Shown: positions 46,703 through 59,039, counted from the first letter of the stretch. The stretch: 64,000 bases of DNA from Bromus sterilis (GCA_950022295.1 OX465601.1:173355501-173419500), one strand, 5' to 3'. A program made the numbers and translations. The notes: generated by a model from the sequence alone, not told the origin.

Positions 46703-48819
46703 CGTATATGGAGATCCGTCTCATATACTTGTATGCCTTATTATATATGGAGAATGAGGCAGATAAAACATAAAGATTGCGAGAATCTTCTTTTATATTA
46801 AGTACTATTGCATTACATGTTGAAATCGATAATGATATAATTAGACACGTCTGATGAACCAAAGTAGATTTGGAATAATGTTCTAGACAAGAAATAGGTT
46901 CTTGTGGCTAGAAAGTATATAATGGAGGAAAATCCAAATATCACAAGCAATGTTTTAATGGGAGAAAAGGGATACACCATTTTATTAGACATGTGATCTC
47001 ATATGATATATGATATATGATATAAGATTCCACCATAAAATATGTGTTGTGAATCCAAAAACAGAATGACTCAAAAGTTCTTGGAAGAAGAACATGTTCC
47101 GATGTGCTTTAGTAGTAAAACACAGAATCTGAATAAAGTCCATGCATTCAGTATATGAGAAATACTGAGGACGATACTCTAAAATATAGAAGGGATAATA
47201 CACTTGAATGTAATACCAGATTACAATTGCAAGCCTTATTATGGGTCTATATAAATTAGAGACATCACCACAGAATTGAAAGAAATGTGATCCAGAGATT
47301 CACGAATCATAACACTACAAAACATAAAACTACGTAAGGAAGTAGATGTATGGATAAAGTTTAGCGTAAGAAGTTTAGACTTCTGGCTGAGTGTATTTCC
47401 CAGTATGCATGACTATGAATAGTCTTCTAAAGACTTAATCAAAATGTCATTAGAGAATGTTGTGAAATAATAGTCTCGCTCTCCCGCGAAACTTATATCC
47501 AAACATTATATGATAATGAGTGGTATATCAAGCCGGTTGATAAATAGCAGTTGAAAAGGAAAATACGAATCTGAGTCAGTACAGATCATTGAAGAAACCT
47601 CTTCCATGAGCAAGCATGATCAATAAACACTTATATGATAAGATGATTATGATCGGCATAATGCAACTAGATTATTAGCACTCTAGTGCAAGTGGGAGAC
47701 TGTTGGATATATGCTCTAGGCAAATAATATGTGATTATTCCAATATATCTAAGAAAGTTCATAACCAGTTTCATACTGTGCTAGAGCTGTATCAATGAAA
47801 CCATGATACAGGTGTGGTATAGAAACAACCAAAGTTCCTAGTTAGCCTCTTTCCATATAACTAGTTCATGGTCAACTGATGATCGTGGTTTCACGATCAT
47901 GGACAATCAAGTCAATTGGTTGTGAGGTCACCTCATTAGATGAATGACGTGGTGAAAATTACCCAACGTAAGTATTGCAACATGATCAAATCATAAAGGT
48001 TCGGAGTTGTAATTAAAGAGCGTGGTAGACCGTTCCTTAGACCGTGAGATCATGCATAATTCCTATCTTCTCGGATGCTTTGACCTACATCCACCGCCTA
48101 ACTGAAATATGATGTCCATAACAGTGTATCTTGGGTATTCCGTTGACATATGTTGAGGAGTTTTGATTCAAGAGCGGGATTTGTCAATCCATGTAATGGA
48201 AAGATACTAAGGTCCCACTCGGTGAGATTACATCCATAAAGCTGCGCATCGTGTGACTAGGTCACGGGGATGAATATCACGGCACGAGTGAAATAAGACT
48301 TTTCAGTAACGAGATAGAAGTAGACGTAGGATGTCATTGATCGATCTTGGACTAATCTAGTATCGATGACAAAGGGAATGATATACGACGTGACGGTTCA
48401 ATCGGTGTTAATATCCGGAATGCACAGGGGTCATTATGGGCTTCCAGGTCCCGCTGATAATCATTGACCGTTGCCTCATCTCTGTCATGACTGGAGTGTT
48501 CATGGGCCGTAGGGTAACACACCTAAGGGCTTGATGTTATCGGAGACCTTTTCAGAACTATAGGAGTTACCGGAGAATAAGGGAAGACATACCGGAAAAG
48601 TTCTGTCTTGGTCCGAAGGATGTTCGGAGTGAGACGGAAGGTGTTCCGGATCACCAGGGGAAGAAATAATATGTTTTATTTATTAATTAAATGAATTATT
48701 ATAATTAAAAAAAATATTTATAATTCAAAAGTGCAATGGGCCTTATTTATGAAATAAGCCCATTAGGGGAATGAAAGGGAAAAGGAAAAATGAAAAAAAG
48801 GAAAATGAAGGGGGAGGCG
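46703..48819 (+). mobile_element. Element F: truncated Angela/BARE-like element
   Basis: Plus-orientation relative of element C. It holds about 1 kb of the non-coding interior (46703-47689, matching 3380-4330 reversed), the polypurine tract AAGTGGGAGAC (47690-47700) and 1119 bp of 3' LTR starting TGTTGGATATATG at 47701. The left end is cut at the junction with element A. The LTR is cut at 48819 by element G, and the missing LTR end is not found beyond G. No coding sequence. Confidence 0.8.
47701..48819 (+). repeat. Element F 3' LTR, truncated
   Basis: Aligns to the reverse of 3368 down to about 2250 with clearly more divergence than between the two LTRs of C. It stops shortly before the TATA region. 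Confidence 0.82.
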
Positions 48820-50399
48820 TGATGGCGGTGAAGTTAATAGGTTTAGTGGGATTGCCTCCCTTGTTAACCGCGCCAATAAACGATTCTTGATGACCCACAA
48901 GTCTATGGGATCAATTCTAGCTTTTCGATAAATAAGGATGTTGATCCCAACGAGGAGCAGAAGGTATTGACAAGTGACTCTGGATAAGGAAAGGGTTGAA
49001 AACACTGAAAGGTAAATATTTAGGGGTTTTTGGTTTAAGCAACAGAAAGGTAAAAGACAAGCAAAGTAAACAGGGTAACTAAGGAGTAGCAAGTGGACCA
49101 ATCCTATCACAAGGATAAGCCTAAGAACTGAACTTATAAAAGCTAAAGCGTTCTCGAGGTCACACGGGAGAGATAGTCAAGTTACTTTCACCATATTCCG
49201 CCAAGTAGTATGTATTGTGTCGATAAGTGTCGGTGGGTCGATCAATGCTAGTAACCCTTCTAGACTAAGATAAGTGTACTCTTATGATTACACACCTTGC
49301 AAGCATCCGCAAATACAAGGTAGTAATTAAGGCATAAGCCTAACCACACCATTACGATCGAGGATCCATAACTCCCTCGTGCAAAAGTATGCGAACTGGG
49401 GTTCAGGTTTCTGTCACTCTAGCAACCCACCATAAGCATCCTTTGTAAACAATGTATTACTCTAGGCCCATTAAAGGTGAAGTGTTAAGTGTTCGACTCA
49501 CATAACACCACTAGAGAAATAACAACACAACTTAAGTATCAAACAACACATAATACTTCAACATCATATGACTACTAACAACTAGACTTCTCCCATGTCC
49601 TCAAGAACTAAAGTAACTACTCACAAGACATAAAAGAGATCATGATCAGAGGTGATAGATGGGTGGCAAACAATCTAGACACAATGATATTTCTCCAACA
49701 AAACTCAATAGCATTCACCACAAAGTAGTAATCAACACCAACAGAGTAGAGAGGATAGATAGTATGGGTTACAACACAATTTGCAATTGTGAGATGAGAT
49801 GGGATGGTGGTGGAGATGGTGCTGATGTTGGGGATGATGTCGATGATGATCTCGATGATGCCCGTGACGATGATGATGACGATGGCGATGATCTTCCCTT
49901 CCGGGAGGTGATCTCCCGGGTGGAATCTGCCCGCCGGAGATGGCTTTTTCTTCTCTGTAAGTTTCCGCCACGAGGTGGCGGAGAAACTATGAAACTCCCC
50001 TTATTTTAGGGTTTTTACCACAGGGTGGTATTATAGGCGAGAGGGGGTACCGAGGAGGGATACCAGGCATCCATGAGGGTGCCTGGCGTGCCCTAGGGGG
50101 GCGCGCCAAGCACCCTTCTGGCTGCCTGGTGGGTCCCCTCACCCCCATCTTCAGTGAACTCCAGTCAATCTTCATAAAAATGACCTCCGTCAATTTTCAT
50201 AGAATTTGGAGTTGATCTGATTCAGAAAATTTATGTCCACTTTTCACCGTTGAATCCTGGTTCTGCTACTTCGGCACCGGAAAGTTGCAAACTGTGTAAA
50301 ATAAGCCAAAACAACATAAGAACAATACTGTAAAGTGGAATATATCAATGAATAGGGTTAAATTACACTATAAAATAGTGATGCATTTTGGACGTATCA
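48820..50399 (-). repeat. Element G 3' LTR
   Basis: Begins TGATGGCGG and ends ACGTATCA; the reverse complement of the B LTRs and the same length as the B 5' LTR. It contains the ATC/GAT tract (49800-49890) and the GC-rich inverted repeat (about 50077-50117). Confidence 0.9.
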
Positions 50400-51997
50400 A
50401 CTCCCCCAAGCTTAGACCTCGCTTGTCCCCAAGCGATTACTGAGCTCGGCAAACCTGTCCACAAGTTTAGAGAGTGAAGTGTCGATAAAAGAATACGGAT
50501 AAGAAGCATCAAGATTTCTCACCAAACTGAAGCATCCTCAACAGCAACCTCAACTCATAAGGTCCTTATGAGAAAGTAGTAACAAATATAACAAAGTAGG
50601 ACCAAGAAAAGTCATCAAGTCATGGCAAACATAGCCTTGGTCAAGGAACAACTAATAACTTTTACTTTTGCTCTTTCACTTATAATGGAACCAGTTAAAG
50701 CTTTTTGAAAGAACAAGTTATTAGTCAAGAAGTGCAAATGTTAAAACAAAGAAAGATGTTTACTTGACATAAGGTTTTGCAAACAACTCACTTATCAAAA
50801 GATAATGTCAACAAAGATATAACATGCCAACTCTTAATGCAGCTTTGTATGCAAGAATCTTTATCAACATCAAGTGTATGTTCTCTCTTAGAAAGGAAGG
50901 AAGTAGGAAGGACTGACTCAGCACAAAATAAAAGAAAAACCCCGTGCAAAAGGGTAAGCAGGGAAAATTCATGTGCCATCTCTAGATCAAACAGAATAAA
51001 AACAACTTTTGGGAGGTGCATGATCCGTCAACGACTGCTGATGGATAACTCACTCACTTCATGATTTAGACAAGTTTCCAGGAATGCCTCCCATGTGGGG
51101 ACGATCAAATCCCCTTAAATTCCTTTTTTTATCACTCACAAATGGGCGAAGGAACTTTTGTGTTAGTATTTATGTTTTACGAGCTGGGCACTCATGCCAG
51201 TCCCTTCTCGTATTAGGGGTTTGCAGATTAGACATGCAATCCCAAGATAAAACTTTTCCAAATTAAGAAGATCATGGGTTACCGTTCACTTCCTCATGAG
51301 ATGAATCAGTGGCACAAAACAGAAGATTTTGAACATCTAATGATAGCACATAAATTATATACTTTAGTAGTGGTGTTGGAATACCACGAATAGGAAGGTA
51401 TGGTGGACTCAAGTGAAAGATGGAAGTACAAGCAGAATTCCGCTTGGTAGAGAGTTTTGGCTAGCAAGACTTTGAGAGACCAAACAATTGATGACGACAT
51501 AGATGCAAGAAATACAAAGCATAAACATTAGAACTAGCATGTCACATCAAGTTGTCTTACTTGTCAACATAACACTTCAAGCATAATAACACAAAGGTTT
51601 TGGGTATGTCGCTACTTTGAGAAAAACATGCTTGTTGTTATGACCAAAGCTATACTTGCCAAGATTAAATAAAGTTTTCGAAGCCATACCTGATATAAGG
51701 TCAATACTCTCCATAAAAATCAGCTCATAATGGTAATTGCGTGAAGAGAATACCAAGTGCAGCGAAGAAACCAATAGACTTCTCATTAATATTCCCTCAT
51801 AGACGACTCCACACTCACGGATACAAAGCTCTCCACAAAAGGAGTGATAGACCTCAATGCAACACCTATTTCATAAAGTAACTTCCCTAGACATGATACG
51901 ACTCTACTTGACTCCTAAAGACAAAGATAAAGATAAAGATTTTGGGCACTCCCCCAAGCTTGGGACAAGCTAAGGGGGTGCCATTACCCGAGGAGAT
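50400..51997 (-). other. Element G polypurine tract and conserved non-coding region
   Basis: The polypurine tract lies at 50400-50413. The region matches 17101-18712 of B, including the second purine tract copy (about 51950-51962). No gene seen. Confidence 0.75.
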
Positions 51998-52510
51998 ATA
52001 CTCCTCATTCTTGTTCTTGTTGAAGTTGACCATGTTTTCCCTAGCGAAGCGCTTCCAAGGTAAAGGTTCTCCGGTCTCGAAGGACATCTAAGTCTCCAAG
52101 ATCCTGCACTCAGTAGCCAAACCCATGCGTGAGAACTTGAGTTCATACTCACAGTTCTGGTTCTGAAGATCATAGACCTGTGCTTGAATCTCATAGATTT
52201 TATCTTCTAATGCGGCAAAACTCGACAGCATCTCCTTCATCTCCTTCTTTTGGAAAGCCTTTAACTCGTTCATCATGTCGAAGTTGTCTTCAACACTATG
52301 CTCCACCATCTTCTTGTACTTGAAGACCTCATGTTACATATCCTTCAGCCGCTCTTTGGTGCTCCCTTCTTTGACTGGTCCCTTCAGATCTTCCTTGTGG
52401 AGGACACCATCCTCCACATGAAGGGTCTGGGGGTGCTTCCTCACCTCTGCGAGGTAAGGGTTGATGACGTTGACGACGAACTTGTCCTTGGGGAAAGTTG
52501 GGGAAGCCAT
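51998..52510 (-). pseudogene. Athila accessory ORF, degenerate copy (element G)
   Basis: Minus strand from ATG 52510 (MASPTFPKDKFVVNVINPYL), matching the 171-residue ORF of element B. A TAA near 52334 and a TAG near 52088 interrupt it. The original stop codon position is TAT here (51998-52000), so the frame runs on to about 51887. The middle keeps the coiled-coil pattern with different residues (ALEDKIYEIQAQVYDLQNQN). This shows the ORF was conserved as protein between diverged family members. Confidence 0.75.
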
Positions 52511-52604
52511 GGCACCTAGATCTGCTGAAAGTTTTCCTGGCAGAAACAGACCGAGAAAGAAAACACACGAAATCGCGAGATACGGTGCCGGAACTATCCG
52601 GGCA

Positions 52605-52700
52605 AATATATAGCAAAAATTTCTGCAACCGAAGGAAGGTTTCAAGCCAAGGTGGAGTCGGACTCCGAGTCCAAGGCACCCAGGAGGGTGCCTGGCGCGG
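52605..52700 (-). promoter_or_regulatory. Internal promoter-like or splice region (element G)
   Basis: Counterpart of 16396-16490. It has the TATA site on the minus strand (52605-52613), a pyrimidine run ending TTGCAG just upstream, and the GC-rich motif at 52675-52700. Conservation in two copies supports a function. Confidence 0.5.
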
Positions 52701-52854
52701 CCAGGAGGGGGCCGCGCCAGGAGGCCTCCTGGGCCCCCTGGGGATCCTCTCTGGCTCCACACGGGCTTGGAATTTTCCTAATTTTGCAAAAACTTTGAAA
52801 AGTAAACTTTTATGGATGTTCGTGATGTTCTCTTACCGTAATTCATACATTTTC

Positions 52855-52970
52855 TTATTCTGCTCCTGTCGGTGTCTAAAAACGGGCTGCAACATGTTCT
52901 TCATGAGATCTTGTATATATCATGTTCACATCCACATTGATGGATTCACCTGCCATATAATATGTGAGTC
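52855..52970 (-). pseudogene. pol: Last codons of Athila pol (element G)
   Basis: Minus strand, matches the integrase C-terminal tail of element B (region 16110-16225) down to its stop at 52855-52857. The rest of pol is lost at the junction with element H. Confidence 0.7.
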
Positions 52971-53527
52971 AGTAACCCCCGAGTGCCTGGGGGATTCGAA
53001 TTCGTCGTTGCTTTTATCGTTGTATGCGCAGCATAGCCCGGGTCGCTGGCAGATTTGAGCCATGACAATACCTGTTTCGAGGGAATGCTAAGCTGAAAAG
53101 GCCCAAGGAGTCGACTGGTCGAGCCTTGGTGAATTGCACTAGTGGCAAATACCGCAGTAGCCCAATTAAACCCACGTCCCTCGACATGGGCTTGGAACAC
53201 TTGTGTCTAGCAAAGTCATGCCGCTGCAGGTCTTATAGGATCAGTTGCTGCCAGTCTGAGTAATAGCCTGAGCGCGTCTGCTCGGCTCTTTCTATCATAG
53301 GAGCGCATGGAAAAGTTTGGGAGTGAAGTCGCTCTGTGGCAAGTCCCGGCCCGGTCGTTCTGTGCAGCAGGGTCTTACCTACACGCTAATCTTGCGTGGC
53401 ATCTGGGCACAGTGTGTCGTAACCCAGGTACAATTTACTTTTGTAGAGGCACGGAGCATGGATAGCAATGCACCCGCTTGGAATAAACAATCAAGTGAGC
53501 TGTCAGTAGTCACACGCGGAGCTTTTG
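52971..53527. other. Element H, left segment, no gene seen
   Basis: Starts AGTAACCCCCGAG, similar to the motif after the hairpins at 60148-60310. No ORF of note. It could be part of the H 3' LTR or upstream region. Bases 53528-53532 (TATGC) are the TSD of solo LTR I. Confidence 0.45.
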
Positions 53528-53532
53528 TATGC

Positions 53533-56500
53533 TGTAAAGCCCGATATGGGGTACTGTTTCAGATTCGGACGTTTCCGCCCGAACCCGAGGACGAAGCACA
53601 TATCGGACCCACCGCGACATATGACAAAGCCATATGCCCCGGATTTCCAACATGATATCACAACATTACAGATACAGGATACAACATCTCATACAATCGG
53701 CATACAACTGCCTTAAATACAATACAACAGCGGAAGATACAGGTCTGGGTACAGACTACAAGCAAATGCCTACTGGCAAAGAGAAAAGCATCGATCCCAT
53801 AACCACACGGGTCCAGGCCGTCCGCCGGGATCCGCCTAACTAGTCGTCGTCGAGTCTCCACGTGAAACATCGATCACCAACCTATTGTCGATCAACACCC
53901 TGAAAAGAGTTTGGGGGTAGTATCATGAGTACAGAGGTACTCAGCATCCAACTGTAGTGGTCATCTGACCCAGCAAGGACTTCATCACTCGTCATTCTAG
54001 GACAACTAGTAGTTTACGGTAAGGAAGAGATAAGTGGTGAGGTTGCTGCTGCACTAGCATTTATAAAGTGGCTAACGATCTAAAGAGTAAGGTAAGAAGC
54101 TAAGCATTCGATGAGGAATCGCCTCCAACAAGTCTTGCTATCAACTACTTGCGCAAACATAACACCTATCCTATCCTTGTCCTCCTCCTCAGATCCCGAC
54201 GAAGAAGAAGCAGTCAAGGCACACGCACACGTTGATCAAGTTATATTAAGATTATCTCAGTCGTTGTTGTCTATGAACAAGGAGTAGGTCTCAAGTCGTC
54301 CATAACCGTGGACACGGCTTCTCGAAAAGATTTAACCCTGCAGGGGTGTACCAACTGCCCATTACGAGGCTCCGCACGCACGTCCATCACTCTCAGTTGC
54401 TACCCATCACAGGCAACCATTTTATGATTTAGTTCCAAGAGATCCGAAACGACAAGTCCCTCTAACTAACAACGAACAAATCCGGGTGGCCCCCGGTGAG
54501 TCGACATCCAGCTCAGGAGCCGGTCGCTCTCTCGATCTGGTCTCTACCGTCTGTCGCAGGTTTGGATACCCGATTCATCACACATTGGGATAACCGGGTC
54601 CTCAGCCGGACAAGGTGGGCCAGCCAAGAAACTATGTCCTCCTGGCCCTGGTTGTTTTAAATAATATCTGCCAGGAGCTACCCGACAGACACACACACGT
54701 TTTCAAATGGTAAATCAGCTTGGGCCACCACTAGAAATGTTTGAAGCTAGGTAGGTAAGAGAAGGGGACCCCATAAAATCCCACACGCGGTTAGGCACGC
54801 TCAGTCTTAAAACCAATACCCGGAACTCGGATCCTAGGTGACTCGAATGGAACAAAGCGTCGGGGCGGGATAGCCTAGACCTTCCATCCTTCGTCGAATA
54901 TAGTCAACATTATAATAATAATCATATCATCAACAATAATATAATAATCAGGTGATATCCCAACCCAAAGAGTAACAGGGTAACATCGTAGCATCCTAAG
55001 CATGCATACTAAGCAGGGGCTGAGCAACGAGCAAAAGTAACATAGCAGTACAAGGTTTGCTGGGAAGGGACATGGCTGTATCGGTTTGAAAGAGGCTGTA
55101 AACATGTGGTAGGATCAAACATCGAACCTAACCTATACTAGCATGCAAACCGCTGGTTGAAATAGAATGGATCATAAGTAATGCAAGTCCTTGCCTGTTG
55201 ATCAGTCGGGTTCCGAAGGTGTAGTCGATCGCAAGCTCGCATCGTCTCCGAGAGGTACCCGCGGGAGCACACAATAAGTAAACACTGGAAAGCAATCAAC
55301 GGTGCACCACTATTACTACGGAGCAAACATGAGCAAGCATCAACAAGAAGTAACACGAGACATCGCACCTACCGTCGAGAGCGGTTACTAACAATTTAAG
55401 TGGGGCACTCGTCACACACGACGATACCGCACGTTTACGGTGGTTCAAGTTGTTTAGCTACAGGTGACCAAACAACAGTTATTAACATGGCAACTCAAGC
55501 AAGCATGGCATAGCACACAAACATGTCAAGAGGTGAAGCACAAAGTAAACTATCTATGCTAGACAATTTAAGTGAGACACAATCCTATACATGGCATAAC
55601 ACTAAGTGCCGCACGATGATTAAAAGATTTGGTACTGTTCTGTCCTAAACCATATTTTATCTTAGTTAACAACAGAAAAAAATAGCATAAACACAAAGAA
55701 CACGAAAAACTAATCAAGTTACATATAAAGAACACCCCAAACGGAGTTACGGTTAAAAAGATACAAGCAAAACAATTTATGCACACATGCTGTATAAACA
55801 GGGGTAAATCTATATGCATAAGTGCAGAAATATGACATAGCAATACATGGAATGAAAGTAGACATCATGCTTAACAATATGCAACTGGAATCACTCAATT
55901 CCGATGAACGGTTGCGAAGCAATCGTCATCCGAAGTTGCAACAAAATAACAGTTTCAGCAATAGCAGCACAATAACATCAGGATAGCTACTTTGGAGAAA
56001 GATATAAACATGATGCAGCAAGCAAATATGGCATGTGAATGCATTAAACTGAAGTAGAAACATTGCTTAACGCAACGCAAAAGGAATCAATGCAATAGGC
56101 CTCATGGATTTGTTACAATCATCATGCAAAGTTGCAACAAAATAACAACAGCAGCACAATAACAGGAATTTAAAGCAATTAACGGCCTGATGCCCTGTTT
56201 GAACAGAAAAACTATATCTAAACAACCTCAAAACAATTAACTCACAAAAGACGGATTAAAGTACACGCAATTCTAAGCAGTTTTCGTTTTGGGGGCAACG
56301 TCATCGGAGCTACGGATTAACGGGAAATTACACCGCAAAAATCAATCAGCAGCAGTTTTTATCAGACTTTGCAAAATTCGCAGGTTCGCAGGGGAAAAAA
56401 ATGTCTCGGGCTGGCTCTCACCCATGGGCTCTAAAGGCCCATCCGGCCTGGGCTGACTTGGCAGGGGGGCTGGACCTGCAGATCTGGGCCGCCGGCTGGG

Positions 56501-57570
56501 CCCGTTTGGCCCACGTGGCCGTGGCATGGAGGCCGAACCGGGCGGCTCCCGTGCTCGTGCACGCCAGCGGCGGCGGCCGCGGCCATCCTCCGGCGAGGCG
56601 CGCGTGGAGGCAGGGAGGCCGGGCTGGGGGCGCAGGGCGCGGACGCCGGCGGTGGTGTCCTGGCGTGCCGGCCATGGCGAGGAGGCGACCCGCCGGTCCC
56701 TGGCGGCGGCCGGTTTCCTGCAGGGGAGACGAGGGGCGGGGTCAGGGAGGAAGAGAGAGGGAGGAGGGAGAGAGGAGCGCGGGGAAGGAGTAGAAGGGGT
56801 CGCCGGCGGTGGAGGCGCCCTGGCCGGGGCGGCTGCTGTGGCTGCTGCTGCCGGCGAGCGCGGCGAGCGGCGGCCTGCCTGCGGGCGGCTGGACGGGAGG
56901 AGAGAGAGAGGAGAGAGACTGGAGGACGGGGAGCTCTCTGGGCCGTCAGATCGGGCGATCTGACGGTCCAGATCTGATCTGGCTAGGGTTTCAGATCTGA
57001 GGGGCTAGACTGCGAAAATTGGGACTAATGTGAGGGGGGTGGCTGCAAAATGCGGCTAGGGAAACCCTAAAAATACGTGGGAGTGTGGTGGTGTTTATAT
57101 AGCATGGGTGGCTGGCAGTTTGCAAAAACATCCCCGGTTTTTACCTCGCGCGCATGGTGCTCACGTTTCTGACTGCCGGGGGTCCGCAATACCTCCGATT
57201 CGGGTAAAACTTCGAACTGCGCGATCAGTGCGTCGAGCCGGAGGCGTTCACCTGGCGCTGGAACCGTTCTGAAAACACTTTCCGGCACGCTATAAAAATA
57301 TCCCGTTTAATTATTAAAAGGGGTTTTTTCGTTCCGTTGGTTGCGGCTGGTCTCGTGCGGTTTTCGCGACGGTGCTCGGGTGAAATCCCGGTGCCGCAGA
57401 GGTCGAGTGTCAGGGTGGCAAGGGTCGGTCTCCGTCCGATACGAGATAAGAGGGGGAAAATAATCGTCGATCGATAAATCGGGGATGCAAACACCGCAAA
57501 CAAATCAGACAATCAGACAATTCACGAAGAAAACAAATTTTTTAATTTTTGTGAAATCTGGGCTGCTACA
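53533..57570 (-). mobile_element. Element I: solo LTR, 4038 bp
   Basis: TGTAAAGCCC to GGGCTGCTACA, TSD TATGC (53528-53532 and 57571-57575), no internal region. It is the same family as D, about 400 bp longer mainly because of extra AT-rich sequence around 55740-56220. The GC-rich part 56400-56960 holds only composition-driven open frames. Confidence 0.9.
57094..57103 (-). promoter_or_regulatory. TATA box of solo LTR I
   Basis: Minus strand GCTATATAAA, conserved with 28579-28587. Confidence 0.55.
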
Positions 57571-57575
57571 TATGC

Positions 57576-58172
57576 CCAGGCGAGGAGTCGAATGGGAAGG
57601 CACCCACTCGGAATACTGTCGAGTGTGCGAGTAGCTTGGTCTTCCAAGTCTTTGCGAGTAGTTACTCGAACGATCTTCATTAGCAGGGTGAGTGAGCACC
57701 TAAACTCCACGGTTGCATTGATTTCGCTGATATGAGTGGTCCTGCGAGTGCAGTTTCGTTTCCTGGGTGAGGGAGCACCCGAAACTCTGTGGGCGCGAGC
57801 GGTCACTCGAGCGTATCTTTGTCTTCTAGGTGAGGGAGCACCAGAAACTCTGTGGATGCGAGTGATCACTCGAGCACGTCTTCATCTTCTAGGTGAGGGA
57901 GCACCTGAGACTCTGCTTTTAGATAAAGGTAGGTACTCATGATGGGAGTAAAATATATTTGAAAAAATGTATTTGTACCAAAGGATAGGTAATCCTCGTA
58001 AGCTGCATTGGTTTTGTATTGCATCTTTTTTTTATCTCTGTGGCGAGAAGAGTGGTGATACGTTCTCTGAATGATTGTCAAAGATGCGTCGCCCTTGAAA
58101 CGTCACGTCTCCTGACCGGTCATAATGATGGCCTAGATAGCGTGCTGCTGCCGCCTATTGAGTTACCGATGC
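57576..58172. repeat. Element H upstream region with tandem repeats
   Basis: Four diverged units beginning GGTGAG(G/T)GAGCACC lie at about 57688, 57766, 57829 and 57892, spaced 63-78 bp. They end in CTCGAG-rich text. The rest has no gene. It lies upstream of the B3-like gene, with J inserted in between. Confidence 0.6.
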
Positions 58173-58177
58173 ATGCA

Positions 58178-58443
58178 TGTGACATCCTGGCTTAATAGGG
58201 ATGATAGACTACTCATATCAACAAGGTGCACCTTCTTTTCCGGGAGCCTAGATCCAAAGAACTCCAAAGTTAAGCGTGCTTGGCTTGGAGCGATTTGAGG
58301 ATGGGTGACCGACCGGGAAGTTGTTCCCGGGTGCGCACGAGTGAGGACAAAGTGCGCAGGAAAGACTAGTGTTGGTCTGTCGGGACAGTCTAGATCCCGC
58401 CACACGTACGCCGGGAACCGGTGGGTGTGGCCGAGGAATTACA
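58178..58443 (+). repeat. Cassandra J 5' LTR
   Basis: 266 bp, TG...CA, same length as 58600-58865. Confidence 0.93.
58251..58326 (+). ncRNA. 5S rRNA-like segment in Cassandra 5' LTR
   Basis: Matches the plant 5S rRNA from its middle to near its end. It includes the A-box AGTTAAGCGTGCTTGG (58268-58283) and the C-box region GGATGGGTGACC...GGGAAGT (58299-58321). These are RNA polymerase III internal promoter parts. The 5' third of 5S rRNA is not recognisable and the segment is not a functional 5S gene. It may still direct Pol III transcription of the LTR. Confidence 0.85.
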
Positions 58444-58445
58444 AA

Positions 58446-58458
58446 TGGTATCAGAGCC
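58446..58458 (+). promoter_or_regulatory. Primer-binding site of Cassandra J
   Basis: TGGTATCAGAGCC, exact initiator methionine tRNA complement, two bases after the 5' LTR. Confidence 0.92.
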
Positions 58459-58599
58459 GACCCTTGCGGTTATACGGGCGTGTGTGGGTCAGTGCGCGAA
58501 CATGTGGGACATGTGTCGGCACTGGACGCACAGACGTGTGCCAAGAGGGAACGTTCCTGTGGGACGATGAGGACATCAGTTCCTTTGAGTGGGGGTGTA

Positions 58600-58865
58600 T
58601 GTGACATCCTGGCTTAATAATAATGATAGACTACTCATATCAACAAGGTGCACCTTCTTTTCCGGGAGCCCAGATCCAAAGAACTCCAAAGTTAAGCGTG
58701 CTTGGCTTGGAGCGATTTAAGGATGGGTGACCAACCGGGAAGTTGTTCCCGGGTGCGCACGAGTGAGGACAAAGTGCGCAGGAAAGACTAGTGTTGGTCT
58801 GTGGGGACAGTCTAGATCCCGCCAGGCGTACGCCGGGAACCGGTGGGTGTAGCCGGGGAATTACA
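58600..58865 (+). repeat. Cassandra J 3' LTR
   Basis: 266 bp. It is preceded by the purine-rich GAGTGGGGGTGTA (58587-58599) and followed by TSD ATGCA. Confidence 0.93.
58673..58748 (+). ncRNA. 5S rRNA-like segment in Cassandra 3' LTR
   Basis: Same as 58251-58326 with a few substitutions. The A-box (58690-58705) is unchanged, and the C-box keeps GGATGGGTGACC. It faces the B3-like gene 350 bases downstream in the same direction. Confidence 0.85.
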
Positions 58866-59031
58866 ATGCATTGAAAACGCGCGAGATTTGACACGTCCCG
58901 CAAACAGTACCGCCCGTGTGAAAGCATCTTTGTCTTGGAATTCATAGCTTCCGGCACGCTTGGTCTTTGAATTAATTCCAGCATCGCCTGGGATTCTACT
59001 TATTCTTCCCGGTGTGCCCCTGGGTTTGTGC

Positions 59032-59039
59032 TATAAATA
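59032..59039 (+). promoter_or_regulatory. TATA box of the B3-like gene
   Basis: TATAAATA, a strong plant TATA box, 65-72 bases before the ATG, in a layout typical of a plant Pol II gene with a short pyrimidine-rich 5' leader. Confidence 0.65.

Larger units (their letters stand above)
48820..52970 (-). mobile_element. Element G: truncated Athila-type element
   Basis: Reverse-orientation relative of element B. It has the 3' LTR (48820-50399, 1580 bp), polypurine tract, 1.6-kb non-coding region, degenerate accessory ORF, internal promoter-like region and the last 37 or so codons of pol. It stops at about 52970 inside pol, where element H sequence begins. The 5' LTR, gag and most of pol are missing. 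The left 5-bp flank is AGGCG, but no matching right TSD exists because of the truncation. Confidence 0.85.
58178..58865 (+). mobile_element. Element J: complete Cassandra-type TRIM
   Basis: 688 bp with two 266-bp LTRs (TGTGACATCC ... GGAATTACA), TSD ATGCA (58173-58177 and 58866-58870), a methionine-tRNA PBS, a purine-rich tract and a 156-bp interior without coding capacity. Each LTR contains a 5S rRNA-like segment with A-box and C-box, the defining trait of Cassandra. I count about 11 differences between the LTRs (about 4 percent). It is inserted between the tandem-repeat region and the TATA box of the B3-like gene. Confidence 0.93.

Noticed and set aside
58251..58326. Genuine 5S rRNA gene
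   Set aside because: The 5' third is missing and it lies in both LTRs of a TRIM with TSD; it is a Cassandra segment.
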